Part shown: in pieces, positions 52,169 through 62,853 of the stretch
Layout: every line of letters starts with the position of its first letter
How positions within the stretch are numbered: the first letter of the stretch is position 1
Source: Sva-07 sp963774765
GTDB lineage: Bacteria; Actinomycetota; Acidimicrobiia; Acidimicrobiales; Ilumatobacteraceae
Length of the DNA: 64,000 bases
Reading direction: 5' to 3'
NCBI GenBank assembly: GCA_963774765.1
Contig: CAVZGP010000031.1
Span: 124,001 to 188,000, forward strand
Position numbers and translations under genes: made by a program
Notes under the pieces: generated by a model
Told to the model about the DNA's origin: nothing
Databases searched by the model: none
What the model saw: the letters and a program-made list of their open reading frames with translations, nothing else

Positions 52169-53239
52169 ATGCGGATTCGACTCCAGGACGTCTCGGCGCT
52201 CGCTGGCGTCAGCGAGGCAACGGTCAGCCGGGTGATGAACGGAAAAGACGGCGTTCGCGCCTCGACTCGCGACCGTGTCCTGCACGTGCTCGCCGAACTC
52301 GGCTATGCCCCGGAGTCACTCCGCTCGAGCCCGAACGTCGGCGTGATCGGCCTGATCGTGCCCGAGTTGGACAATCCGATCTTTCCCAAGTTCGTTCAGA
52401 CCGTCGAAGCGCGACTGCTCTCGAGCGGCTATCTGTGTGTGTTGTGTTGTGCGACCAGGGTCGGCGCCACCGAGGACGACTATCTCGACTCGCTGATCGC
52501 GCATCGGGTCGCCGGAGTGATCGTGGTGTCGGGACGCCATGCCGACACCCGTGCCGACCACGGCATCTACGACGAGATCACGCGACGAGGCATCGGTCTG
52601 GTCACGATCAACGGCGCGATGGTGCCGGACGAATCCGGGGTACTCGCTGTGCCGAGCGTGTCGACCGACGATTTCGCGGCGACCGTCACGGCCTATCGCC
52701 ACTTGAGCGAGTTGGGTCACGAACGAATCGGGCTGCTGATCGGTCCCGCCTGCTACACCCCGGTGCAGCGCAAACTGGCGGGCTTCCTCGATGCCGCTCG
52801 CGCCGCCGGCGCAAAGGGCGACCTCGACGATCGTGTGATCGAGACCATCTTCACTCTCGACGGTGGGTTCACCGGGGCGCAACGTCTGCTCGACCTGGGC
52901 ATCACGGCCATCGTGGCGGCGAGCGACATGATGGCGCTCGGAGCGGTTCGTGCGGTGCGAGAGCGCGGCCTCGCGGTTCCGGCGGACGTCTCGATCGTCG
53001 GCTTCGACGACACCGAGCTGATGCGTTTCACCGACCCGCCACTCACCACCGTGCACCAGCCGGTCAGTCGTATCGTGGACCACGCTGTCGACATCTTGTT
53101 CGCCCAGCTCGAGGGCCAGCCGTTCGAACGCGCCGAGCGGCTGCTGCCCGGTGAGCTGATCGTTCGGGGCACGACCGCACGGGTTCCGTCGCTCGTCGTA
53201 TCGGGCTCGTCAGGGCAACGTGGACACAGTTTGAGCTAA
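52169..53239 (+). CDS. LacI-family transcriptional regulator (MalR-like)
   Basis: 356 aa. The HTH with hinge is RLQDVSALAGVSEATVSRVM at the N-terminus; a periplasmic-binding-protein-like sugar domain follows (GLIVPELDNPIFPKFVQTVE, and the end GFDDTELMRFTDPPLTTV). It is divergent from malEFG-amylase. The 44-bp inverted repeat between them is its probable operator. It would release DNA on binding maltose or a derivative. Confidence 0.92.
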   Translation: MRIRLQDVSALAGVSEATVSRVMNGKDGVRASTRDRVLHVLAELGYAPESLRSSPNVGVIGLIVPELDNPIFPKFVQTVEARLLSSGYLCVLCCATRVGATEDDYLDSLIAHRVAGVIVVSGRHADTRADHGIYDEITRRGIGLVTINGAMVPDESGVLAVPSVSTDDFAATVTAYRHLSELGHERIGLLIGPACYTPVQRKLAGFLDAARAAGAKGDLDDRVIETIFTLDGGFTGAQRLLDLGITAIVAASDMMALGAVRAVRERGLAVPADVSIVGFDDTELMRFTDPPLTTVHQPVSRIVDHAVDILFAQLEGQPFERAERLLPGELIVRGTTARVPSLVVSGSSGQRGHSLS

Positions 53240-53316
53240 CGTCTGCGGTCACGTGGTCGAGGGGGACTGCGCTCAGCGATGCTCCGCACGGCGGGGCCAC
53301 AGGAGGAAAACTCGTC

Positions 53317-54490
<1,174 letters not shown>

Positions 54491-54583
54491 ATCCCGGCCC
54501 GCCGAGCTGTCTGCGGTCCCGGCGGCGGGGATCGCCACGAACGGGACCATGGTCCCAATCGTGGCGGCAATGTCGCCGAGCCA

Positions 54584-54626
54584 TTGACGTGAGGGGAGCG
54601 GCGGCCGTACGATGAAAGCGCTTACA
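54584..54626 (+). promoter_or_regulatory. Promoter and LacI-type operator of aglEFG
   Basis: TTGACG (54584-54589), 18 bp, TACGAT (54608-54613), with TGAAAGCGCTTACA (54613-54626) over the expected start point. The same 14-mer, inverted, lies at 59926 between the second lacI gene and the GH13 gene, so the second LacI protein probably binds both. Confidence 0.75.
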
Positions 54627-54705
54627 TCCCGTGAGCGGAGGTCTCGCCTGGCAACTCCAGACGGGTGACTGGATCTCCTGTCGTTCTGCTGGAGGGGGAG
54701 ACAAC

Positions 54706-56094
54706 ATGCAACGATCTCGAGGGATCAAGATTCTCGCCGCGGTGGCCGCCTTCGGGCTCGTCGCCGCGGCCTGTGGGAGCGACGATGACAGCTCATCGTC
54801 GGACACCGACGCGTCGGGCACGAGCGGAGGCAGCAGCGCTGCAGCCGACGCCGAGTTCACGCTGTTCGGTGCGCCGACGGGTGTCGAAGGTGAGGCCCTC
54901 ACCGGCTTCATCGACGTGTACAACGAAGAGACGGGCTCGAACATCCAGTTCACCGGCTCGGACGACTTCGAATCGCAGCTGCGGATCCAGGTCGACGGCG
55001 GCAACCCGCCGGCGGTGGCGTTCACGCCGCAGCCTGCGTCGATCTGTGCGTTCGCCGACGAGGGAGCGCTCGTCTCGCTCGAAGACATGGGCTTCGACAT
55101 CGCCCAGATGGAAGCCGATCACTCCGCCTACTGGATGAACCTCGGCCTGTGTGACGACGGCATGCACTACGGCATCCCGTGGTTCCCGAACTACAAGTCG
55201 ATCGTCTTCTACAGCAAGCCGGTCTTCGAAGAAGGTGGCTACGAGATCCCCGAGACCTACGAAGACATGGTCTCGCTGTCTCAGCAGATGGTCGACGACG
55301 GCCAGACGCCGTGGTGCTTCGGTTTCGAGTCGGGCGGCGCCACGGGTTGGCCCGGTACCGACTGGATCGAGGACATCGTGGTTCGCCAATCCGGCGCCGA
55401 GGTCTACGACCAGTGGGTCAACCACGAGATCCCGTTCAACGATCCGGCAATCGTGTCGGCGTTCGACACCTTCGGTGAGATCCTGCTCGCGCAGGACTTC
55501 GTACTCGGCGGCGCCGAGAACGTCGCCGGCGTGAACTTCAACGACTCGCCCGGGCCGCTGTTCGAGGATCCGCCTGGATGCGCCATGCTGAAGCAGGGCT
55601 CGTTCATCGCGAACGTGTTCGCCGATCAGCCTGGTTTCGAAGACGGCGAGAACGAAGAGATCGGGACGTTCCCGTTCCCGAGCATCGACGGCAACGGCGG
55701 TGCGATGGGTGGCGGTGACACGCTGATCGTCTTCGACGGCGCGGACGCCAACGTCGCGGTCATGAAGGACTGGATCTCACCCGACTGGCAGTGCACGCTG
55801 GCATCGCCGGACGGTGGCGGCATCGCTCCGTACGGTGGCCACGGCGTCGAAGGCGTCGAGCGACTGCCCGGCAACGCGAACGTCGATCCGAACTGCTACG
55901 ACACCGATCAGTCCAAGGCGTTCGCCACGGCGGTCACCGAAGCGCTCGCGGCGAACACGTTCGTCTTCGACGCCTCCGACCTCATGCCTCCGGCGGTCGG
56001 TCAGGGATCATTCTGGACCGCAATGGTCGACTGGTCACGCGGTGCGTCCAGCCAGGACGTGACCGACACGGTCGAATCGAGCTGGCCGAGCTGA
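54706..56094 (+). CDS. Alpha-glucoside-type ABC transporter substrate-binding lipoprotein
   Basis: 462 aa. Lipobox LVAAAC, then a Ser/Asp-rich linker and a family 1 binding domain (FTGSDDFESQLRIQVDGGNP, GIPWFPNYKSIVFYSKPVFEE). AglE of alpha-glucoside systems and trehalose/sucrose binders are the closest type by pattern. It is preceded by a strong GGAGGGGGAG and by a long leader with the operator. A stem-loop follows the stop, as is usual when the binding protein is needed in excess. Substrate is inferred from the neighbouring GH13 gene. Confidence 0.9.
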   Translation: MQRSRGIKILAAVAAFGLVAAACGSDDDSSSSDTDASGTSGGSSAAADAEFTLFGAPTGVEGEALTGFIDVYNEETGSNIQFTGSDDFESQLRIQVDGGNPPAVAFTPQPASICAFADEGALVSLEDMGFDIAQMEADHSAYWMNLGLCDDGMHYGIPWFPNYKSIVFYSKPVFEEGGYEIPETYEDMVSLSQQMVDDGQTPWCFGFESGGATGWPGTDWIEDIVVRQSGAEVYDQWVNHEIPFNDPAIVSAFDTFGEILLAQDFVLGGAENVAGVNFNDSPGPLFEDPPGCAMLKQGSFIANVFADQPGFEDGENEEIGTFPFPSIDGNGGAMGGGDTLIVFDGADANVAVMKDWISPDWQCTLASPDGGGIAPYGGHGVEGVERLPGNANVDPNCYDTDQSKAFATAVTEALAANTFVFDASDLMPPAVGQGSFWTAMVDWSRGASSQDVTDTVESSWPS

Positions 56095-56133
56095 CCGGCT
56101 CGACCCGGAAACACTGAACGGACACATTCAATG

Positions 56134-56165
56134 CAGGGGCGGCTTCCTCACGGGAGCCGCCCCTG
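56134..56165 (+). terminator. Stem-loop between the binding protein and permease genes
   Basis: CAGGGGCGGCT and AGCCGCCCCTG (11 bp each) around a 10-nt loop. It probably acts as a partial terminator or 3' RNA stabiliser that raises binding-protein levels over permease. Confidence 0.65.
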
Positions 56166-56223
56166 TGCTTGACTGGACCGACGCGTCACACCGGGGGGAC
56201 TGAGATGCCGAAGGGGAGACCAC

Positions 56224-57384
56224 ATGAGTGAGCAGCAACCGATGCTCGTCGACGACGACAACGTCGAGCCACCGCACCGGCCCATCGAGGAGATCGAGGT
56301 CGAGTACGGCCTCGGCACGACGGTGCTGTCGATTCTTGCGGCGATCACCATCCCGCTGATCCTGATCGTCTTCTACTTCTCGTTCCTGTTCCTGAAGGAC
56401 GAAGACGCCCACAAGGGCCTCAAGGTGATCGTGGCGGTACTCGTCGGCACGATCGGCGTCTGGGGGCTCTACTGGGGCGCCGATCAGCTGATCGGCCGGC
56501 TGCCTCGCCGAGGTGCCAATGCCGTTCGACCGTTCCTGTTCGTCGGCCCCGCAATGATGCTGCTCGCGTTCTACCTGGTGTACCCGGCGATCAACACGCT
56601 GTTCCTGAGCATGCAGAACGCCCGGAGCGACGAGTGGGTCGGGCTCGACAACTTCAAGACGCTGTTCACCGAGCAGCAGTACCAGACGGGTATCCGCAAC
56701 TCGATCCTGTGGGTGGTGGTCGTGCCGGCGGCCGCATTGATCATCGGCCTGGGCTTCGCCACCCTCGTCGACCAGTTGGGCAAGAAGACCGAGTCGGTCA
56801 CGAAGTCGATGATCTTCATGCCGATGGCGATCTCCTTCGTCGGTGCGTCGGTCGTGTTCACGTTCGTCTACTCGTTCCGCCCCGAGGGCTTCGGCGAGCA
56901 GATCGGAATCCTCAACGCGATCAAGGTCGGCCTCGGCGGCGAGTCGACCAACTGGCTGGCCCAGCAGCCCTGGAACAACCTGTACCTGATGGTGATCCTG
57001 ATCTGGTTGCAGACCGGATTCTCGATGGTGATCCTCTCGTCGGCGATCAAGGGCGTACCGATCGAGCTGATCGAGGCCGCACGCATCGACGGTGCCTCGG
57101 AGTGGAAGGTGTTCACCCGCATCACGATCCCGACGATCAAGTCCACGATCGTGGTGGTGTGGACCACCGTGATCATCACCGTCTGGAAGGTCTTCGACAT
57201 CGTGTGGGTGATGACCGGCGGTCGCGACAACACCCAGGTGGTCGCCCAGCAGATGGTCCAGGAGTTCTTCACCAACCGCAACAACGGGGTTGGCGCTGCG
57301 TTGGCGGTGCTGATGTTCTTGGCGGTCGTGCCGATCCTGATCATCAACATTCGGCGCTTCAAGGCCGAGGAGGCCATGCGATGA
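56224..57384 (+). CDS. Alpha-glucoside-type ABC transporter permease, first subunit (AglF-like)
   Basis: 386 aa with an N-terminal extension of two extra helices, then the six-helix permease core. EAA loop EAARIDGASEWKVFTRITIP (about 285-304). It ends with a cytoplasmic tail overlapping the next gene by 4 bp. It pairs with the following permease. Confidence 0.93.
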   Translation: MSEQQPMLVDDDNVEPPHRPIEEIEVEYGLGTTVLSILAAITIPLILIVFYFSFLFLKDEDAHKGLKVIVAVLVGTIGVWGLYWGADQLIGRLPRRGANAVRPFLFVGPAMMLLAFYLVYPAINTLFLSMQNARSDEWVGLDNFKTLFTEQQYQTGIRNSILWVVVVPAAALIIGLGFATLVDQLGKKTESVTKSMIFMPMAISFVGASVVFTFVYSFRPEGFGEQIGILNAIKVGLGGESTNWLAQQPWNNLYLMVILIWLQTGFSMVILSSAIKGVPIELIEAARIDGASEWKVFTRITIPTIKSTIVVVWTTVIITVWKVFDIVWVMTGGRDNTQVVAQQMVQEFFTNRNNGVGAALAVLMFLAVVPILIINIRRFKAEEAMR

Positions 57385-58289
57385 CCACGCTCGACACGTC
57401 GCCGGATCTCGCCGACGACACCGCGCCGACCAAGCTCACGCCGCCAAGGGCCAAACGAGCGGCGTTCCCGATCTATCTCACGGTCTTCGTGATCGTCGCC
57501 CTGTGGACCATCCCGACGCTCGGACTGCTGGTCAACTCGTTCCGTGCCCCCGGCGACATCCGTGCCACCGGCTGGTGGACGGTACTGAGCAGCCCCTTCG
57601 ACACGGCGCAGTGGACGCTCGACAACTACACGCGAGTGCTCGACGACGGCTTCAGCAACGCGTTCCTCAACACGCTCGCGGTGAGCATCCCCGCAACGAT
57701 CATCCCAATCATGGTCGCCGCGTTCGCCGCATACGCATTCGCGTGGATGGACTTCCCGGGTCGCAACTTCCTGTTCGTCGTCGTCGTCGGCCTGATGGTC
57801 GTTCCGCTGCAGATGGCGCTCATCCCGATTCTGAGGGTCTACACCGACGTCGACCTGACCGGCACCTATCCGGCGGTCTGGCTGGCGCACACCGGCTTCG
57901 GGCTCCCACTCGCGGTGTACCTGCTGCGCAACTACATGGGATCGCTCCCGGGCTCGATGATCGAGTCAGCGCGCATCGACGGCGCCGACCACTTCGCCAT
58001 CTTCACCAAGCTCGTGTTGCCGCTGTCCGTTCCGGTGCTCGCGTCGTTCGCGATCTTCCAGTTCCTCTGGACGTGGAACGACTACCTCGTGGCGCTGGTG
58101 TTCCTCGGTATCGATCCCGAGAAGAGAGTGCTCACGGTGGAACTCGCCGACCTCGCCGGTCGCGGCGAAGGTGCGCTCAACCTGCTGCCCGCGGCGGCGT
58201 TCGTCACGATGATCCTGCCGCTTGTGGTGTTCTTCAGCCTCCAGCGCTACTTCGTGCGCGGCCTGACGGCGGGTTCTGTCAAGGGCTGA
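57381..58289 (+). CDS. Alpha-glucoside-type ABC transporter permease, second subunit (AglG-like)
   Basis: 302 aa with six membrane helices; EAA loop ESARIDGADHFAIFTKLVLP, C-terminus QRYFVRGLTAGSVKG. Its ATG overlaps the stop of the first subunit. It should use the ATPase encoded at 53317. Confidence 0.93.
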   Translation: MTTLDTSPDLADDTAPTKLTPPRAKRAAFPIYLTVFVIVALWTIPTLGLLVNSFRAPGDIRATGWWTVLSSPFDTAQWTLDNYTRVLDDGFSNAFLNTLAVSIPATIIPIMVAAFAAYAFAWMDFPGRNFLFVVVVGLMVVPLQMALIPILRVYTDVDLTGTYPAVWLAHTGFGLPLAVYLLRNYMGSLPGSMIESARIDGADHFAIFTKLVLPLSVPVLASFAIFQFLWTWNDYLVALVFLGIDPEKRVLTVELADLAGRGEGALNLLPAAAFVTMILPLVVFFSLQRYFVRGLTAGSVKG

Positions 58290-58300
58290 ACACGTCTGCC

Positions 58301-58846
58301 GTGAACGCACGCTCATCCGCGGCGACGCCGCGCGACGGCATCGAGGCCGTCCGACGGTCGAACTGGGTCGCCATCGCTGTGGCCACGATGCTCATGGCGT
58401 TCAGCACGTTCGCGTACGCGGCAGCGTTCGTGGGCGACGCTGACGAGCGAGGGTCCGTCGATCTGCGGCTCGCGTTCATCGGACTGGCCGTGGCTCCGTT
58501 CGTGTTCGTCGCGTTGGGATTCCTGTCCCGCAACCCGGTTGCTCCGAAACGCGTGTTGCAGGCGATGGGTCTGCTCCTGCTCGTCGGGCTTCCGATCGGT
58601 TTGATCGACCCGGTCACCGGCGCTGCGACCGGATTCTGCCTGGGTGGCGCCGTCGTCCTCAACCGTCCTGCGATCGAGCGGGTGATGTACTGGCGGATCG
58701 CGGCGGTCGTGTTCACGTCGGTCTACGTGCTCGTGCTGATCGTGGTCGTCCCGCCAGCGGGTGTCTTCACCGCCGCGATCCTGCCGCTGATGATGATCGG
58801 TGCCGCGGACGAGTACGCAGCATGGAGCGCCGAACGTTCGTCGTGA
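58301..58846 (+). CDS. Hypothetical membrane protein
   Basis: 181 aa with four to five hydrophobic segments (WVAIAVATMLMAFSTFAYAA, LAFIGLAVAPFVFVALGFL, and later ones). Begins at GTG 58301, 11 bp after the permease, so it is probably co-transcribed with aglEFG. No family is recognised; it is convergent with the second lacI gene. Confidence 0.65.
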   Translation: MNARSSAATPRDGIEAVRRSNWVAIAVATMLMAFSTFAYAAAFVGDADERGSVDLRLAFIGLAVAPFVFVALGFLSRNPVAPKRVLQAMGLLLLVGLPIGLIDPVTGAATGFCLGGAVVLNRPAIERVMYWRIAAVVFTSVYVLVLIVVVPPAGVFTAAILPLMMIGAADEYAAWSAERSS

Positions 58847-58854
58847 TCGGTCGG

Positions 58855-59910
58855 TCAGGGCATTCGGTGTTGTCGCACTCCCGTGGTCGAACGGACGATC
58901 AGCTCGAGGGGTGAGTCGACGTCGGTTGCCACGGCATGGGGGTCGGCCATGCGCGCCAGCAGCGCACGTGCTGCGGCGGCGCCCTGGTCGGCCACTCGCT
59001 GGCGGATGGTGGTGAGTCCAACGACCCGCGAGACGTCGTGGTCGTCGACGCCGACCACCGAGATGTCGACGCCTGGACGCAACGATCGACGATCGAGTTC
59101 CATCAACGCGCCGAATGCCATCTCGTCGGACATCGCGAAGACCGCCGTCGGTGGTTCGGGTCGATTCAGCAACGTGGCCATTGCTTCCGATCCGCCGTCG
59201 ATGCCGAAGTTGCCACTCTCGACGAGTGCGGGGTCGAATTCGAGACCGTACGACTCCAGGGCTCCGACGAACCCGATGCGGCGTTGCCGCGGCACGGCGA
59301 AGTTCATCGGATCGTTGCCCTGACCGCTGATCAGGCCGATGCGCTGGTGGCCGAGCCCGACGAGGTGGTCGACGGCGATCCTCCCGGTGTGGACGTCGTC
59401 GATCGACACCGACGGGTGACCGTGCGTGCGGGTGCCCACCGTGGCGAGAGCCACGCGTCGTACACGCAACGACTCGGCCTGCGTCTCCGATGCCGGAACG
59501 TTCACCAGGATGACGCCGTCCGTTCGGCGCTCGAGGTGCGCCGGTTCGTCGAGGAGTCGATTGCAGGCGTCGATGCTGCCGACCGCGGTGATCAGGCATT
59601 CGTAGCCGGCCTCGGCGCACACGGCCTCGGCGCCGGCGATCACCGTCGAGAAGTACCAACTGGCGAGGTGGGGCACGACCACCGTGATCGTCGAGCCACG
59701 TCCTGCCGCGAGTCGAGATGCTGCGGGGTCGGCGCGATAGTTCAGTTGTTCGGCCACGCCGACGACTCGGGCACGAGTCGACTCGGCGACATTCGGCAGG
59801 TTGCGCAGCGCCCGACTCACCGTTGCGACGGAAACGTTCGCCGCTGCCGCGACGTCTTCGATGCGGGCTCTCGCAGCGAGTCGATCGGGTGGGTTCGGGC
59901 TGTCGGTCAT
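58855..59910 (-). CDS. LacI-family transcriptional regulator (AglR-like)
   Basis: 351 aa from ATG 59910. HTH with hinge ARIEDVAAAANVSVATVSRA, then the sugar-binding domain (VVPHLASWYFSTVIAGAEAV, VVGVDDHDVSRVVGLTTIRQ). It is divergent from the GH13 gene. TGTAAGCGCTTTCA at 59926 is its probable operator, identical to the one before aglE, so it links both units. An upstream ATG at 59940 is in frame, but it lies in the operator. Confidence 0.93.
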   Translation of the reverse strand: MTDSPNPPDRLAARARIEDVAAAANVSVATVSRALRNLPNVAESTRARVVGVAEQLNYRADPAASRLAAGRGSTITVVVPHLASWYFSTVIAGAEAVCAEAGYECLITAVGSIDACNRLLDEPAHLERRTDGVILVNVPASETQAESLRVRRVALATVGTRTHGHPSVSIDDVHTGRIAVDHLVGLGHQRIGLISGQGNDPMNFAVPRQRRIGFVGALESYGLEFDPALVESGNFGIDGGSEAMATLLNRPEPPTAVFAMSDEMAFGALMELDRRSLRPGVDISVVGVDDHDVSRVVGLTTIRQRVADQGAAAARALLARMADPHAVATDVDSPLELIVRSTTGVRQHRMP

Positions 59911-59925
59911 GACGTACCCATCGAG

Positions 59926-59939
59926 TGTAAGCGCTTTCA
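59926..59939. promoter_or_regulatory. LacI-type operator (second copy)
   Basis: TGTAAGCGCTTTCA, exact inverse of the site at 54613; including the flanks, 16 bases are shared. It lies between the divergent lacI and GH13 starts and overlaps a TACACT -10-like box for lacI. Confidence 0.8.
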
Positions 59940-59948
59940 TCGCGGTGC

Positions 59949-59954
59949 TAGCGT
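59949..59954 (+). promoter_or_regulatory. Probable -10 box of the GH13 gene
   Basis: TAGCGT, 8 nt before GTG 59963; it lies just downstream of the operator, so bound repressor would cover the -35 region. Confidence 0.5.
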
Positions 59955-59962
59955 GTCCGAGC

Positions 59963-61582
59963 GTGACGGACTGGTGGCGCGAGGCGGTCGTCTACCAGAT
60001 CTACGTCCGGTCGTTCGCGGACGGCAACGGTGATGGCACGGGCGACATCGCCGGGATGAGATCACGTCTCGGTTATCTGCGCGACCTCGGCGTCGATGCG
60101 GTGTGGATCAACCCGTGGTACCGGTCGCCGTTGCACGACGGCGGCTACGACGTCGCCGACTATCGCCAGATCAACGACGCCTTCGGTACGACCGCCGAGG
60201 CCGAGTCGTTCATGAAGACGGCCGCCGACCACGGAGTTCGAGTGATCGTCGACCTCGTTCCGAATCACACCTCCTCCGATCACGTCTGGTTCGTCGAGGC
60301 GCTGGCATCGCCAGCGGGATCCGAGGCCCGGTCGCGATATCACTTCCTCGACGGGCGTGGACCCGGCGGCGACGAACCGCCGAACGACTGGCAGTCGGTC
60401 TTCGGGGGGTCGGCATGGACCCGGGTCGCCGACGGCCAGTGGTACCTCCACCTCTTCGACGACAGCCAGCCGGACGTCAACTGGAGCCATCCCGCCGTCG
60501 CCGACGAGTTCGAGGCGGTGATGCGGTTCTGGCTCGATCGGGGTGCTGCCGGCTTCCGGATGGATGTCGCCCATGCGCTCACCAAGGCTCCCGGCTACCC
60601 CGACGCTGGTCTGGAGGTGAACGACGGCAAGGCGACCATCGACCCCATTCCCTACCTCGATCGCGACGATCTGCACGTCATCGTGCGGCGTTGGCGGCGT
60701 GTGCTCGACGAGTACGACGGTCGCATGATGGTCGCCGAGGCGTGGGTCGCTGCCGAGCGCCGCCCGCTGTACCTGCGTTCCGACGAGTACCACCAAGCGT
60801 TCGACTTCGATCTGCTGTCGGCGCCGTGGGACGCGGCGCGCTTCACGGCGATCATCGACGCGAGTCTGCGAGCGGCCGACGCGGTGGGTTCGAACTCGAC
60901 CTGGGTGCTGTCGAACCACGATGTCGTACGACACGCAACGCGCTACGGGCTTCCGGCCGGCGTCGAGCCTGGCCTGTGGCTGCTCGACGGGCCGCACGAA
61001 CTCCTCGACGCCGCCCGCGGAGCCCGACGCGCCCGCGCGGCGGCGCTGCTCACGTTCGCCCTGCCCGGGTCGGTGTACGTGTACCAGGGCGACGAACTCG
61101 GCCTGCCCGAGGCGTGGCAACTCCCGGTCGAGGTGCTCCAGGACCCGATCTGGGAGGACTCCGGGCACCAGGTCAAGGGGCGCGACGGGTGCCGCGTGCC
61201 GATCCCGTGGGAGCCGACGGGCCCGTCGCTCGGCTTCGGCGACGCTGTTGGCTGGCTTCCCCAGCCATCGGAGTTCGCCGGATTGGCGGCCGCGGTGCAG
61301 GAGCACGATGCCGACTCGACATTGCTGCTGTACCGGCGGGCGTTGGTGCTGCGCCGCGAGCGGCTCGCTCACAGTGAGGCGTACCGGCCGGGATCGGCGG
61401 CGCACCTCACCTGGCTCGACCTCGGCTCGGATGTCGTCGCCTTCGAGCGGGCCGACGGCATCCGTTGTGTGGTCAACATGAGCGACGCTCCGATCACGCT
61501 GCCGGTGGGCGAGGTCCTGCTGTCGTCCGCTCCGCACGTCGACGGTCGGCTTCCGGCCGACACCGCGGTCTGGTTGGGCTGA
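59963..61582 (+). CDS. GH13 alpha-glucosidase / oligo-1,6-glucosidase family enzyme
   Basis: 539 aa, cytoplasmic. It begins VTDWWREAVVYQIYVRSFAD; catalytic Asp201 (GFRMDVAHA), Glu259 (MVAEAWV) and Asp320 (SNHDVV) are all present. The DGTGDIAGM and VDLVPNHTSSDHVWF motifs place it with GH13 subfamilies acting on short alpha-glucosides (alpha-1,4 or -1,6, or sucrose/trehalose-like). It works on sugars brought in by aglEFG, under the same LacI operator. Confidence 0.93.
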   Translation: MTDWWREAVVYQIYVRSFADGNGDGTGDIAGMRSRLGYLRDLGVDAVWINPWYRSPLHDGGYDVADYRQINDAFGTTAEAESFMKTAADHGVRVIVDLVPNHTSSDHVWFVEALASPAGSEARSRYHFLDGRGPGGDEPPNDWQSVFGGSAWTRVADGQWYLHLFDDSQPDVNWSHPAVADEFEAVMRFWLDRGAAGFRMDVAHALTKAPGYPDAGLEVNDGKATIDPIPYLDRDDLHVIVRRWRRVLDEYDGRMMVAEAWVAAERRPLYLRSDEYHQAFDFDLLSAPWDAARFTAIIDASLRAADAVGSNSTWVLSNHDVVRHATRYGLPAGVEPGLWLLDGPHELLDAARGARRARAAALLTFALPGSVYVYQGDELGLPEAWQLPVEVLQDPIWEDSGHQVKGRDGCRVPIPWEPTGPSLGFGDAVGWLPQPSEFAGLAAAVQEHDADSTLLLYRRALVLRRERLAHSEAYRPGSAAHLTWLDLGSDVVAFERADGIRCVVNMSDAPITLPVGEVLLSSAPHVDGRLPADTAVWLG

Positions 61583-61593
61583 TCGCAGGCGCC

Positions 61594-62853
61594 GTGGAGA
61601 TCGTCACCAAACAAGGTCAGCCCGACTTCTTGGACCTGCCGTGGGAGCAGCCGCTCGTCGAGTGGACCGATCCCCGCCTGGTCAAGATGGCGCACGGCAT
61701 CAGCCGCCACGTCGTGCGCTTCGTGCGCTTCGACGACCGCGTGTACGCGCTGAAGGCGACCGGCGTCGTGGCAGCACACCACGAGTATCGGGTGCTGCGC
61801 GATCTGCGCGACGACCACCTCCCGGTCGTCGAACCGATCGGGGTCGTGGCCGACGCCCCCGACGTCGGCGACGGGGTGCTGATCACCCGCTACCTCGACT
61901 ACTCGTTGCCGTACTGGTACCTCATGGGGCGAGGCGACGCGTCGCTGGCCGAGCGGCTGATGGACGCCGGTGTCGTCCTGCTCGTCCGACTCCATCTCGA
62001 GGGCGTCTTCTGGGGTGACTGCTCGTTGTCGAACATCCTCTGGCGACGAGATGCGGGGGCGATGATGGCGTACCTCGTCGACGCCGAGACCACCGAACGG
62101 CACGAGACGATCGGCGAACGCATGCGGATCCACGACGTCGAGATCGCTGTCGAGAACGTCGCCGGCGGGCTCTTCGAGCTGATTGCGAGCGGGCGGATCA
62201 CCGACGACATCGACCCGGTTGCCATCGCGGAGAGTCTGCGGATTCGCTACGACCAGCTGTGGAACGAACTCACCCGCGTCGATCTGCTGGATCTCGAGGA
62301 CCGCTGGCAGATCGAGCAACGAGTTCGTCGCATCAACGCACTCGGCTTCGATGTCGAAGAGCTGTCGATCAACCGCGACGGTCGCACCTTGTCGGTGAAG
62401 CCGGTCCTGATCGAGGAGGGCCATCACGCCCGGGATCTGCGGTCTCGCACCGGACTCGACGTCCAGGAGAACCAGGCTCGGCGCCTGCTGGCCGACATCG
62501 ACCAGTTCAGGGCGTGGCTCGAGCGCAAGGAGGACGGTTCGATCCCGCGGGCGGTGGCCACGGCGAGATGGCTGGCCGAGGTGTACGAACCGATCATCGA
62601 CGCGATCCCCGACGAGTTGAGATCGCGGCTCGAGCCTGCCGAGGTGTTCCATCAGCTGCTCGAACACCGTTACCTGATGGCAGAACGTCGAGGCGGGGAT
62701 GTCACCAACGAAGACGCGCTTGCCGACTACGTCGAAAGCGTGCTCGCGGCGTCGCCCAAGGAACAGCAGCTGCGTCTCGACACCGGCAGCATCCCGGCCG
62801 TCGTGATCGACTCGGCGATCGATCCGGGTGACTCGGGTACTGTCGGAGCGTGA
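61594..62853 (+). CDS. DUF4032 family protein with kinase-like domain
   Basis: 419 aa. The N-terminal half looks like a lipopolysaccharide-kinase/APH-type fold: VYALKATG with a lysine, a later HLEGVFWGDCSLSNILW catalytic-loop-like segment (Asp and Asn) and a YLVDAE metal-like Asp. The C-terminal DUF4032 (ERKEDGSIPRAVATARWLAE ... LEHRYLMAERRG) is conserved in actinobacteria. Substrate is unknown. It starts 11 bp after the GH13 gene and overlaps deoC by 4 bp. Confidence 0.88.
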   Translation: MEIVTKQGQPDFLDLPWEQPLVEWTDPRLVKMAHGISRHVVRFVRFDDRVYALKATGVVAAHHEYRVLRDLRDDHLPVVEPIGVVADAPDVGDGVLITRYLDYSLPYWYLMGRGDASLAERLMDAGVVLLVRLHLEGVFWGDCSLSNILWRRDAGAMMAYLVDAETTERHETIGERMRIHDVEIAVENVAGGLFELIASGRITDDIDPVAIAESLRIRYDQLWNELTRVDLLDLEDRWQIEQRVRRINALGFDVEELSINRDGRTLSVKPVLIEEGHHARDLRSRTGLDVQENQARRLLADIDQFRAWLERKEDGSIPRAVATARWLAEVYEPIIDAIPDELRSRLEPAEVFHQLLEHRYLMAERRGGDVTNEDALADYVESVLAASPKEQQLRLDTGSIPAVVIDSAIDPGDSGTVGA

